A DNA stretch of 64,000 nt from NCBI GenBank assembly GCA_964343835.1, contig CAYFKR010000019.1, forward strand, positions 10,873 to 74,872, in the 5' to 3' direction. The DNA comes from CALEMW01 sp964343835 (GTDB lineage Bacteria; Krumholzibacteriota; Krumholzibacteriia; LZORAL124-64-63). Of the stretch, positions 58,379 through 64,000 are shown piece after piece (position 1 is the first letter of the stretch; the number at the start of each line of letters is the position of its first letter). The notes under the pieces are model-generated. The model was not told where the DNA came from. It did no database searches and saw only the letters and a program-made list of their open reading frames with translations. The position numbers and the translations under genes are program-made.

Positions 58379-58921
58379 ATGATTCGCAAGATTACCCTTC
58401 TGGTGCTGGTGCTGGGCCTGATGGCCGCCGTCGGTTGCGGCGGCAACAACGCCGAGGTCGTCGACGACACCACGACCGCTCCCGTGACCGAGAACGTGCC
58501 CGAGCCTCCCGAGGTGGAGGAGCCCGAGCCCGTGGATACCGTCCCCGCCGGCCCCACCGCCGAGGACTACGCCCGCATGGCTCCCCAGGAGTACGGCATC
58601 GAGGACGTCTTCTTCGCCTTCGACGACTACTCCCTGTCCACCGAGGCCATGATGCTGCTCGAGGCGAGCGCCGTCATCATGAAGGAGCACTCGGACCTGG
58701 TGTACGTGGTGGAGGGTCACTGCGACGAGCGCGGCACCGTGGAGTACAACCTGGCCCTGGGCGAGAAGCGCGCCGTGGCCGTGCGCGATTACCTGGTGAG
58801 CCTGGGCGTGGCCGCGAGCCAGCTGCGGATCACCTCGTACGGCGAGGAGCGTCCCTTCTCCATGGGCAACGGCGAGAGCGCCTGGGCCCTGAACCGTCGC
58901 GCGCACTTCTCGCGTCCGTAG
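58379..58921 (+). CDS. pal: Peptidoglycan-associated lipoprotein Pal
   Basis: A 180-residue lipoprotein. The signal peptide ends in lipobox AAVGC (Cys near 20), followed by an acidic Pro-rich linker and an OmpA-like domain (about 75-180). VFFAFDDYSLSTEA and VVEGHCDERGTVEYNLALGEKRA are the peptidoglycan-binding motifs. It anchors the outer membrane to peptidoglycan. ATG 58379 follows AAAGGAG. An upstream in-frame GTG would remove the signal peptide from the N-terminus and is rejected. Confidence 0.95.
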   Translation: MIRKITLLVLVLGLMAAVGCGGNNAEVVDDTTTAPVTENVPEPPEVEEPEPVDTVPAGPTAEDYARMAPQEYGIEDVFFAFDDYSLSTEAMMLLEASAVIMKEHSDLVYVVEGHCDERGTVEYNLALGEKRAVAVRDYLVSLGVAASQLRITSYGEERPFSMGNGESAWALNRRAHFSRP

Positions 58922-58930
58922 GTGTCGGCC

Positions 58931-59716
58931 ATGAACCGTCGCATCGCATGCCTGTTCTTCCTCGTCGCCGTTCCGGCCCTGCTCGCCGGCTGTTCGCCGC
59001 AGTTCGAGCAGATCGAGAGCGCCGTGGACCGCAACGGCGAGGAGATCGCCCGCATGCGCGACGACCAGCGACTGATCCGCCAGGAGCTCGAGTCCATCAA
59101 CCGCCTGCTCCAGGCGGACGACGGCAGCAGCGCCAGTTCGGACGTCCGCCTGCAGACACAGATCGCCCAGCTCGACCGCAAGGTGGGCGAGCTGCTCGGG
59201 CTGCAGGAGGACAACGCCGAGTTCATGCGCAACCTCTCGGCCCGCGTGGACCTGCTGGCCACGCGGCTCGGGGTGCCGACCGTCGGCGAGTACAAGGTCG
59301 TGGACGACGACGCCGAGGTGGACGGCCTGGACGTGCTGCCGGAGGAGGGCCAGTCCCTCTTCGACGCGGCGCTGCTGGACCGCAACCGCGGCAACGACGC
59401 CATGGCCCGCGAGGGCTTCCAAGACTTCCTGGAGCGCTACCCGCGCTCCGAGCTGGCGGACGAGGCCCTCTACTGGCTCGGCGAGATGGCCTACGCGGCC
59501 GGCGAGCACGAGACGGCCCTGGGGCACCTGGGGGCCATCGTGGCCGACCACCGCGAGTCGGACATGCGCGCCGACGCCCTGCTCAAGACCGTCTTCTGCC
59601 ACCAGGCCCTGGGCGATGTCGACGCCGCCCGCAGGGCCTTCGACCGTCTGAACGAGGACTACCCCGGCTCCGAGCAGGCCGCCCTGGCGGCGGCCGGTCT
59701 CGACGGGGACGAATGA
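58931..59716 (+). CDS. CpoB/YbgF-like TPR lipoprotein
   Basis: A 261-residue protein with a signal peptide ending in LLAGC (Cys near 20). A coiled coil follows (about 25-110, with regular Leu/Ile heptads), then C-terminal TPR units (about 140-255). In E. coli, CpoB ends the tol-pal operon and coordinates peptidoglycan synthesis with constriction. Here a lipobox suggests membrane attachment, unlike E. coli CpoB. The start could be GTG 58922, but ATG 58931 is preferred for its basic N-terminus. Confidence 0.88.
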   Translation: MNRRIACLFFLVAVPALLAGCSPQFEQIESAVDRNGEEIARMRDDQRLIRQELESINRLLQADDGSSASSDVRLQTQIAQLDRKVGELLGLQEDNAEFMRNLSARVDLLATRLGVPTVGEYKVVDDDAEVDGLDVLPEEGQSLFDAALLDRNRGNDAMAREGFQDFLERYPRSELADEALYWLGEMAYAAGEHETALGHLGAIVADHRESDMRADALLKTVFCHQALGDVDAARRAFDRLNEDYPGSEQAALAAAGLDGDE

Positions 59717-59732
59717 CACGGGGAGGGGCGTC

Positions 59733-60056
59733 ATGCCCAAGTACAGCGTCCTGAAGATGGCCCGCGACCTGGCCCAGCCGTTCCGGCCGGTGGAGATCGC
59801 CGACCTCGACGGGGCCTACCACTCGTTTATCGTGCGCTACAGCGGCGACTACGTCCGCCACAGCCACTCGGCCGACGAGTTCATCTATCTCCTCGAGGGT
59901 TCCATCGAGGTGGAGATGGGAGGGGAGACCGTGGAGGTGAAGCAGGGCGAGGCCCTGCACATCCCCGGCGGCGTGCCCCATCGTCCCCGCTGCAGGAACA
60001 TGGCCCTGGCGATGGTCGTGGAGACCAAGGGCCTGCAGACCGAAGGGAGCGAGTGA
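59733..60056 (+). CDS. Cupin-domain protein
   Basis: A 107-residue single cupin. The first motif is VRHSHSADEFIYLLEGSIEVEMG, here read as HxHxxDExxYxxxG, and the second is GEALHIPGGVPHRPRC. The histidines and Glu probably bind a metal. Function is not predictable; small cupins include isomerases, dioxygenases and sensors. ATG 59733 lies 16 bases after the CpoB-like gene, with GGGGAGGGG upstream. Confidence 0.85.
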   Translation: MPKYSVLKMARDLAQPFRPVEIADLDGAYHSFIVRYSGDYVRHSHSADEFIYLLEGSIEVEMGGETVEVKQGEALHIPGGVPHRPRCRNMALAMVVETKGLQTEGSE

Positions 60057-60067
60057 CCTCGCTCCCT
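60044..60067. terminator. Palindrome spanning the cupin stop codon
   Basis: AGGGAGCGAG (60044-60053) and CTCGCTCCCT (60058-60067) form a perfect 10-bp stem around TGAC, which contains the cupin TGA. It lies between convergent genes (cupin and fbp). There is no strong U-run on the + strand, so bidirectional termination is possible but not certain. Confidence 0.5.
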
Positions 60068-60095
60068 CCGCGCACTGCGATCATGACCGGATGGT

Positions 60096-61124
60096 TCAGA
60101 GGCCGGCCCCGAATTCGGGGTCGGCCATTTTCTTTTCGATCCACAGCACCGTGCCGCGGCTGCCGATGAACAGGGGCACGCGCTCGTGGAGCTCGACCGG
60201 GGTGCGGTCCAGGATGGGGCCCTCGCCGTCGCTGGCGTAGCCGCCGGCGTTCTCCGCCAGCAGGGCCAGGGGCGCGGCCTCGTAGAGCAGCCGGAGCTTG
60301 CCGGCGGGGGAGCCCTCGGCGCCCGGGTAGAGGAAGACGCCGCCGTAGAGCAGGTTGCGGTGGAAGTCGGCCACCAGGGAACCGATGTAGCGGGCCGTGC
60401 AGCCGGGAATGTCGCCGTGGCCGTACTTGAGCCTCTTGACGACGGCCCGCATGGCGGGTGACCACTTGGGCTCGTTCCCCTCGTTCACCGAGTAGATGGG
60501 CGCCTCGAAGGGCATGCGGATGTTCTCGTGGCTCAGCAGGAATTCGCCGATGCCCGGGTCGTAGGTGAAGCCGTGCACGCCGTGGCCCGCCGTGTAGACG
60601 AGCATGGTGGACGAGCCGTAGACGGTGTACCCGGCGGCCACCAGGTCGCGGCCGGGCTGCAGCACATCGCGCTCCTCGCCCGGCCCGGACGGGCTGATCC
60701 GCTGGTAGATGGCGAAGATGGTACCGATGCTCACGTTCGCGTCGATGTTGCTGGACCCGTCCAGGGGATCGAAGACGACCACGTACTTGCCGCTGCCCGC
60801 CCCGAAATCAACCTCGACGGCCGTCTCCTCCTCCTCCGAGGCCAGCAGGCAGACCTGACCCTTGCGGCCCACGAAGCGCTTCATGACGGTGTTGGCGTAG
60901 TCGTCCAGCTTCTGGACCTGCTCGCCCTGCACGTTCTCGTCGCCGGTGGCCCCGAGGATGTCCACGAGTCCCGCCCGCGACACCTCACGGGCGATGATCT
61001 TGGACGCGAAGGCGATGTCGTCGAGCAGCCCCGTCAGGTCGCCGCTGGCGCCCGGATGCAGGTTCTGCAGTTCGCGGATATGGTTCTCGACGTTGGTCAG
61101 GTTCTGGGACGGCTGCAGGGTCAT
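60096..61124 (-). CDS. fbp: Fructose-1,6-bisphosphatase class I
   Basis: A 342-residue class I enzyme. SEEEETAVE and FDPLDGSSNIDANVSIGTIF supply the metal-binding Glu and Asp residues. TYDPGIGEFLLS and NEGNEPKW are substrate-site motifs. It hydrolyses fructose-1,6-bisphosphate in gluconeogenesis. The ATG (at 61124 on the minus strand) follows GCGAGGAGCG. It is the only long gene on the minus strand here and faces away from pruA. Confidence 0.96.
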   Translation of the reverse strand: MTLQPSQNLTNVENHIRELQNLHPGASGDLTGLLDDIAFASKIIAREVSRAGLVDILGATGDENVQGEQVQKLDDYANTVMKRFVGRKGQVCLLASEEEETAVEVDFGAGSGKYVVVFDPLDGSSNIDANVSIGTIFAIYQRISPSGPGEERDVLQPGRDLVAAGYTVYGSSTMLVYTAGHGVHGFTYDPGIGEFLLSHENIRMPFEAPIYSVNEGNEPKWSPAMRAVVKRLKYGHGDIPGCTARYIGSLVADFHRNLLYGGVFLYPGAEGSPAGKLRLLYEAAPLALLAENAGGYASDGEGPILDRTPVELHERVPLFIGSRGTVLWIEKKMADPEFGAGL

Positions 61125-61161
61125 GGCGCTCCTCGCGTGGTCTCGGGTTCGGATCGGGCCC

Positions 61162-61190
61162 AATGTAGCAGGACCCGGGCCCGCGGGCGA
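61162..61190 (-). promoter_or_regulatory. Candidate sigma70-type promoter of fbp
   Basis: On the minus strand, TCGCCC (61190-61185) and TACATT (61167-61162) are separated by 17 bp. TACATT is also the -10 of the tolQ and pal P2 promoters. The predicted start is near 61155, leaving about 31 bases to the ATG. Confidence 0.5.
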
Positions 61191-61227
61191 GTCCGGATCG
61201 AATTCCCGGTTTCGGGGGAGATGCGGG

Positions 61228-61256
61228 TTGCCATCCGCGACGGGGTTGTTCATCTT
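61228..61256 (+). promoter_or_regulatory. Candidate promoter of pruA
   Basis: TTGCCA (61228-61233) and CATCTT (61251-61256) are separated by 17 bp in the 229-base divergent gap. The -10 is weaker than in the other candidates. Confidence 0.35.
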
Positions 61257-61353
61257 CCAACGTGGCGCCGCGGCGCGCCGCGCGATCGGCCAGGGACAGG
61301 CCCGGCCGACCCGACCCCGACCCGCTGCCCCATGCAGCCCGAGGAGGAGCGTC

Positions 61354-62985
61354 ATGTCCGACAGCATGCTCACGCCCCCGATCCCGGAGAACGAGCCCGT
61401 CCTGGGCTTCCTGCCCGGTTCCCCCGAGAAGAAGGCCCTGAAGGCCGCGTACAAGGATCTGGCCGGCCAGACCTTCGAGATTCCCCTGGTCATCGGCGGC
61501 GAGGAGATCACGACCGGCGACATGGGCGTCTGCCGCGTGCCCCACGACCACAAGCACGTGCTGGCCACCTACCACAAGGCCGGCGAGAAGGAAGTGAAGA
61601 AGGCCGTCGCCGCCGCCCGCAAGGCTCGCAAGGGCTGGGCCGCGCTGCCCTTCGAGGCCCGCGCCGCCATCTTCCTGAAGGCCGCCGAGCTCCTGGCCGG
61701 CCCGTGGCGCATGAAGGTCAACGCCGCCACCATGCTCGGCCAGAGCAAGACCTGCCATCAGGCCGAGATCGACGCCGCCTGCGAGCTCATCGACTTCTGG
61801 CGCTTCAACGTGGCCTACGGCTACGACATCCTGGCCGAGCAGCCCGAGTCGGCGCCCGGCATGTGGAACCGCCTGGAGCAGCGTCCTCTGGACGGCTTCG
61901 TGTTCGCGGTGTCGCCCTTCAACTTCACGTCCATCGCCGGCAACCTGCCCACGGCCCCGGCCCTGATGGGCAACACGGTGATCTGGAAGCCCGCTTCCAG
62001 CGCCGTCTACTCGGCCCACTTCATCATGCAGATCCTGAAGGAGGCCGGCCTGCCCGACGGCGTGGTCAACCTGGTGCCCGGCAGCGGCGGCAAGGTGGGC
62101 AACCCCGTCATGCAGAGCCCCGAGCTGGCCGGCGTGCACTTCACCGGCAGCACGGAGGTCTTCCAGGGCATGTGGAAGACCATCGGCGAGAACATCCACA
62201 ACTACGGCTGCTACCCGCGCATCGTGGGCGAGACCGGCGGCAAGGACTTCGTGTTCGTGCACGAGAGCGCCGACGAGGACGCCGTGGTGGCGGGCCTGGT
62301 CCGGGGCGCCTTCGAGTACCAGGGCCAGAAGTGCTCGGCCGCGAGCCGCGCCTACATCCCCGCCGGCATGTGGAAGACCCTGAAGAAGAAGCTGCTGGCC
62401 GAGGTCCGCTCCATCTCCATGGGCGACGTCTCGGACTACCGCAACTTCATGGGCGCGGTGATCGACGAGGGTGCCTTCGACGAGATCAGCGGCTACATCA
62501 GCCGGGCCCGGAAGTCGAAGGACGCCAAGATCATGGTGGGCGGCAAGTGCGACAAGAGCGTGGGCTACTTCATCGAGCCCACGGTCATCGAGGCCGCGAC
62601 GCCCGACTTCGAGACCATGCGCGAGGAGATCTTCGGCCCGGTGCTGACGATCTACGTGTACGAGGAGAAGGACGTGCTCAAGACCCTGCGCCTGTGCGAC
62701 CAGGGTTCGGCCTATGCCCTGACCGGCGCCGTGTTCTCCAAGGACCGCACCTTCATCGAGAAGGCCAAGTCCGAGCTCGAGGGCACCGCCGGCAACTTCT
62801 ACATCAATGACAAGCCCACGGGCGCCGTGGTGGGCCAGCAGCCCTTCGGCGGCTCCCGCGCCTCGGGCACCAACGACAAGGCCGGTTCCTACCTGAACCT
62901 GATCCGCTGGACCTCGCCGCGGACCGTGAAGGAGACCTTCGTGCCCCCGAAGGACTACCGGTACGGGTTCCTGGACGAGAAGTAG
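61354..62985 (+). CDS. pruA: 1-pyrroline-5-carboxylate dehydrogenase (L-glutamate gamma-semialdehyde dehydrogenase)
   Basis: A 543-residue aldehyde dehydrogenase of the P5C dehydrogenase branch. SPFNFTSIAGNLPTAPALMGN is the NAD/substrate region. ETGGKDFVFV carries the general-base Glu, and YQGQKCSAASR the catalytic Cys. DKPTGAVVGQQPFGGSRASG is diagnostic for P5CDH. It oxidises glutamate semialdehyde to glutamate in proline degradation. No proline dehydrogenase is visible here. ATG 61354 follows GAGGAGGAG. Confidence 0.94.
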   Translation: MSDSMLTPPIPENEPVLGFLPGSPEKKALKAAYKDLAGQTFEIPLVIGGEEITTGDMGVCRVPHDHKHVLATYHKAGEKEVKKAVAAARKARKGWAALPFEARAAIFLKAAELLAGPWRMKVNAATMLGQSKTCHQAEIDAACELIDFWRFNVAYGYDILAEQPESAPGMWNRLEQRPLDGFVFAVSPFNFTSIAGNLPTAPALMGNTVIWKPASSAVYSAHFIMQILKEAGLPDGVVNLVPGSGGKVGNPVMQSPELAGVHFTGSTEVFQGMWKTIGENIHNYGCYPRIVGETGGKDFVFVHESADEDAVVAGLVRGAFEYQGQKCSAASRAYIPAGMWKTLKKKLLAEVRSISMGDVSDYRNFMGAVIDEGAFDEISGYISRARKSKDAKIMVGGKCDKSVGYFIEPTVIEAATPDFETMREEIFGPVLTIYVYEEKDVLKTLRLCDQGSAYALTGAVFSKDRTFIEKAKSELEGTAGNFYINDKPTGAVVGQQPFGGSRASGTNDKAGSYLNLIRWTSPRTVKETFVPPKDYRYGFLDEK

Positions 62986-63008
62986 CCGGTCGACGGCCGA
63001 AAAGGGAA

Positions 63009-63036
63009 GGGGCGCTCCGGTCGGAGCGCCCCTTTT
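63009..63036. terminator. Bidirectional terminator between pruA and tRNA-Leu
   Basis: GGGGCGCTCC (63009-63018) and GGAGCGCCCC (63023-63032) pair perfectly across GGTC and are followed by TTTT. On the minus strand the stem is followed by TTCCCTTTT. It can end pruA and tRNA-Leu transcripts alike. Confidence 0.85.
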
Positions 63037-63045
63037 CGCATGTGG

Positions 63046-63131
63046 TGGTGCCGGAGGTGGGGATCGAACCCACACGACCCGAGGGCCAACGGATTTTGAG
63101 TCCGTCGCGTCTGCCATTTCGCCACTCCGGC
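63046..63131 (-). tRNA. tRNA-Leu (CAA)
   Basis: An 86-nt tRNA with encoded CCA. The acceptor stem is GCCGGAG paired with CTCCGGC plus discriminator A. It has a long class II variable arm, as expected for leucine, and a GTTCGATCC T-loop. The anticodon loop CTCAAAA places CAA at positions 34-36. Confidence 0.95.
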
Positions 63132-63354
63132 GCCCGCGGATGATAGGTCGCGGGTACGGCCTCGTCAAGGCGCCGGCCCGTCCATGGATGCCCTCGCCGC
63201 GGGGACGCGCCCGCCGGACTTCCTGTCCGGCGGGTGCTCCGCTTCGGCGGCCTTCCGCCGTCCTGGCTCGCGGCCGCCTCAGAGGCCCCGCGGCGAGGGC
63301 ATCCATGGACGGGCCTGCAGACGAGGCCGTACCAGCGGCCTACCACCGGCGGGC
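63132..63354. repeat. Long inverted repeat duplicating the tRNA-Leu promoter region
   Basis: Two arms face each other: 63132-63204 and 63286-63354. The inner 30 bp are perfect (63175-63204 and 63286-63315). A 14-bp block, 63153-63166 and 63320-63333, also matches perfectly, and the outer 14 bases match at 11 positions, ending exactly at the tRNA-Leu 5' end on the left. The 81-base centre folds into two smaller hairpins, CCCGCCGGAC/GTCCGGCGGG (63210-63219, 63225-63234) and CGGCGG/CCGCCG (63245-63250, 63255-63260). The open frames in it are products of the repeat, not genes. From 63355 to 63499 the DNA is AT-richer and I see no gene. Confidence 0.85.
63140..63168 (-). promoter_or_regulatory. 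Promoter of tRNA-Leu
   Basis: On the minus strand, TTGACG (63168-63163) and TATCAT (63145-63140) are separated by 17 bp and end 8 bases before the mature tRNA. The elements are near consensus. The promoter lies inside the left arm of the inverted repeat; the right arm keeps a decayed copy (GACG retained, -10 reading TACCAC). Confidence 0.7.
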
Positions 63355-63499
63355 AATGGTTTTGGTTGTACCTCGGAAAATGTCCTTAGGATCCCGGATG
63401 CGATTCCAGGCCATCCCTGGTGTTGAAAACAAACGAGATACCGGTTTGTAGGAGCTCTGCCGTGGTCGAGGGTCATTTTCAGAGGCACAAGCAATGGAT

Positions 63500-63530
63500 T
63501 TGACAGGGGAGGGGAGTTGGCACATATTAT
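63500..63530 (+). promoter_or_regulatory. Promoter of tRNA-Ala
   Basis: TTGACA (63500-63505) is followed by CATATTAT, giving CATATT at 17 bp or TATTAT (63525-63530) at 19 bp spacing. The mature tRNA starts 11 bases later, so this is a strong stable-RNA promoter. Confidence 0.75.
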
Positions 63531-63540
63531 GGCCTCCGGT

Positions 63541-63616
63541 GGGGCCATAGCTCAGTTGGGAGAGCGCATGACTGGCAGTCATGAGGTCAGGGGTTCGACC
63601 CCCCTTGGCTCCACCA
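63541..63616 (+). tRNA. tRNA-Ala (GGC)
   Basis: A 76-nt tRNA with encoded CCA. The acceptor stem starts GGGGCCA and ends TGGCTCC. The anticodon stem CATGA/TCATG encloses CTGGCAG, giving anticodon GGC. The T-loop GTTCGAC is normal. Confidence 0.95.
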
Positions 63617-63627
63617 GCCGCATCTGG

Positions 63628-63665
63628 AACGGGGTTCGTCGTAAGACGGGCCCCGTTTCTCGTTT
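63628..63665 (+). terminator. Terminator of tRNA-Ala
   Basis: AACGGGG (63628-63634) pairs with CCCCGTT (63651-63657). An inner CGTC/GACG stem surrounds a GTAA loop, and TCTCGTTT follows. Confidence 0.75.
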
Positions 63666-63668
63666 GGG

Positions 63669-64000
63669 TCAAAACTCAGCGCATTCGGCATTGTCGTAGG
63701 TATAGCTGAATGGGGCGCTGGGCATCCCAGCCAGGAAATCCTCGACCTCGCATACGGGCAGTTGGTCGTTGCCGGTGATCCAGGCGAGCTGGGTGATGTC
63801 CTCGATCCAGTCCAGGCCATTCATCGAGGTCAGAGATGAATTGTTTTGGATAGACAGCAGGGTCAGAGCAGGTGCACAGCTCAGACCGCTCAGGGAGACC
63901 AGCGCGTGATTGTTCAGGAATTGGAGTTTCGTGACTTTCGGCAGTTTGAACCGCCCCGGGATTGCCGGAGACTCCATTTCCTGAGAGGATGGGGTCATGA
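63669..64000 (-). CDS. Leucine-rich repeat protein, C-terminal part (runs to or past window edge)
   Basis: The visible 109 residues contain at least three units spaced about 23 residues apart (KLQFLNNHALVSLSGL, LLSIQNNSSLTSMNGL and a more divergent third). They resemble receptor L-domain or bacterial LRR repeats. The final segment has two cysteines (PVCEVEDF and NAECAEF), a typical capping pair. An ATG at 63998 is probably internal, as the sequence before it is cut off. Base composition is visibly less GC-rich than the rest of the window, suggesting acquisition near the tRNA genes. The role is unknown; extracellular binding is likely for the family. Confidence 0.6.
   Translation of the reverse strand, partial: MTPSSQEMESPAIPGRFKLPKVTKLQFLNNHALVSLSGLSCAPALTLLSIQNNSSLTSMNGLDWIEDITQLAWITGNDQLPVCEVEDFLAGMPSAPFSYTYDNAECAEF

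Noticed and set aside
63132..63354. CRISPR array
   Set aside because: The repeat units are inverted, only two, and not spaced by variable spacers; no cas genes are visible.
63140..63451. Small proteins encoded within the inverted repeat
   Set aside because: Open frames on both strands come from the palindromic, GC-rich repeat; no ribosome binding site or homology is evident.

Overview
The window (64 kb, GC-rich, roughly two thirds G+C) comes from a Gram-negative (diderm) bacterium. It carries lipid A synthesis genes (lpxD, lpxC-fabZ, lpxA, lpxB, lpxK), BamA and a Skp-like chaperone, a Lol ABC transporter, and a complete Tol-Pal operon. An LpxC-FabZ fusion, a bacillithiol pathway (bshC, bshB1, bshA) and an McsA/McsB/ClpC locus together point to the FCB superphylum or a neighbouring candidate phylum (Krumholzibacteriota/Eisenbacteria-like). 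That placement is inference from gene content only. Up to 60 kb every gene is on the + strand, mostly in ATGA/GTGA overlaps, which indicates long polycistronic units.

Layout. 1-3.7 kb: partial PfkB sugar kinase, Hsp20, Lon. 3.7-12 kb: surface glycan block with four GT9 heptosyltransferase-type enzymes, GmhB, a DUF3108 protein, a GT39-like enzyme, a polyprenyl-phosphate sugar-1-P transferase and AcpS. 12-18 kb: PhzF-like protein and an acyl-CoA dehydrogenase, followed by five tightly coupled genes, four of them encoding membrane proteins of unknown function. 18-22 kb: TPR protein, AroQ, EF-P, AccB, AccC. 22-35.9 kb: FtsK, RimO, two envelope proteins, NadD, PolA, CoaE, RF2 (with a programmed frameshift), LysS and a Lol transporter. 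35.9-39.9 kb: McsA, a degenerate McsB and ClpC. 40.1-49.2 kb: BamA, Skp and the lpx genes with a DUF374 acyltransferase. 49.2-55 kb: NadB, a SAM methyltransferase and BshC-BshB1-BshA. 55.2-60 kb: TolQ-TolR-TolA-TolB-Pal-CpoB and a cupin. 60-63 kb: divergent Fbp and P5C dehydrogenase. 63-64 kb: tRNA-Leu(CAA), a long inverted repeat, tRNA-Ala(GGC) and the C-terminal end of a lower-GC leucine-rich repeat protein.

The genes form a housekeeping and envelope-biogenesis region: lipid A, LPS core, outer-membrane protein and lipoprotein export, and envelope energisation. Protein quality control (Hsp20, Lon, ClpC) and low-molecular-weight thiol synthesis are also represented. Several intergenic gaps carry a recognisable sigma70-type promoter (TTGnnn, 16-18 bp, TAnnnT), which helped fix several start codons. 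The least explained pieces are the membrane cassette at 14.7-18.1 kb, the McsB homologue that lacks its phosphate-binding arginines, the methyltransferase built into the bacillithiol operon, and the inverted repeat that duplicates the tRNA-Leu promoter region.
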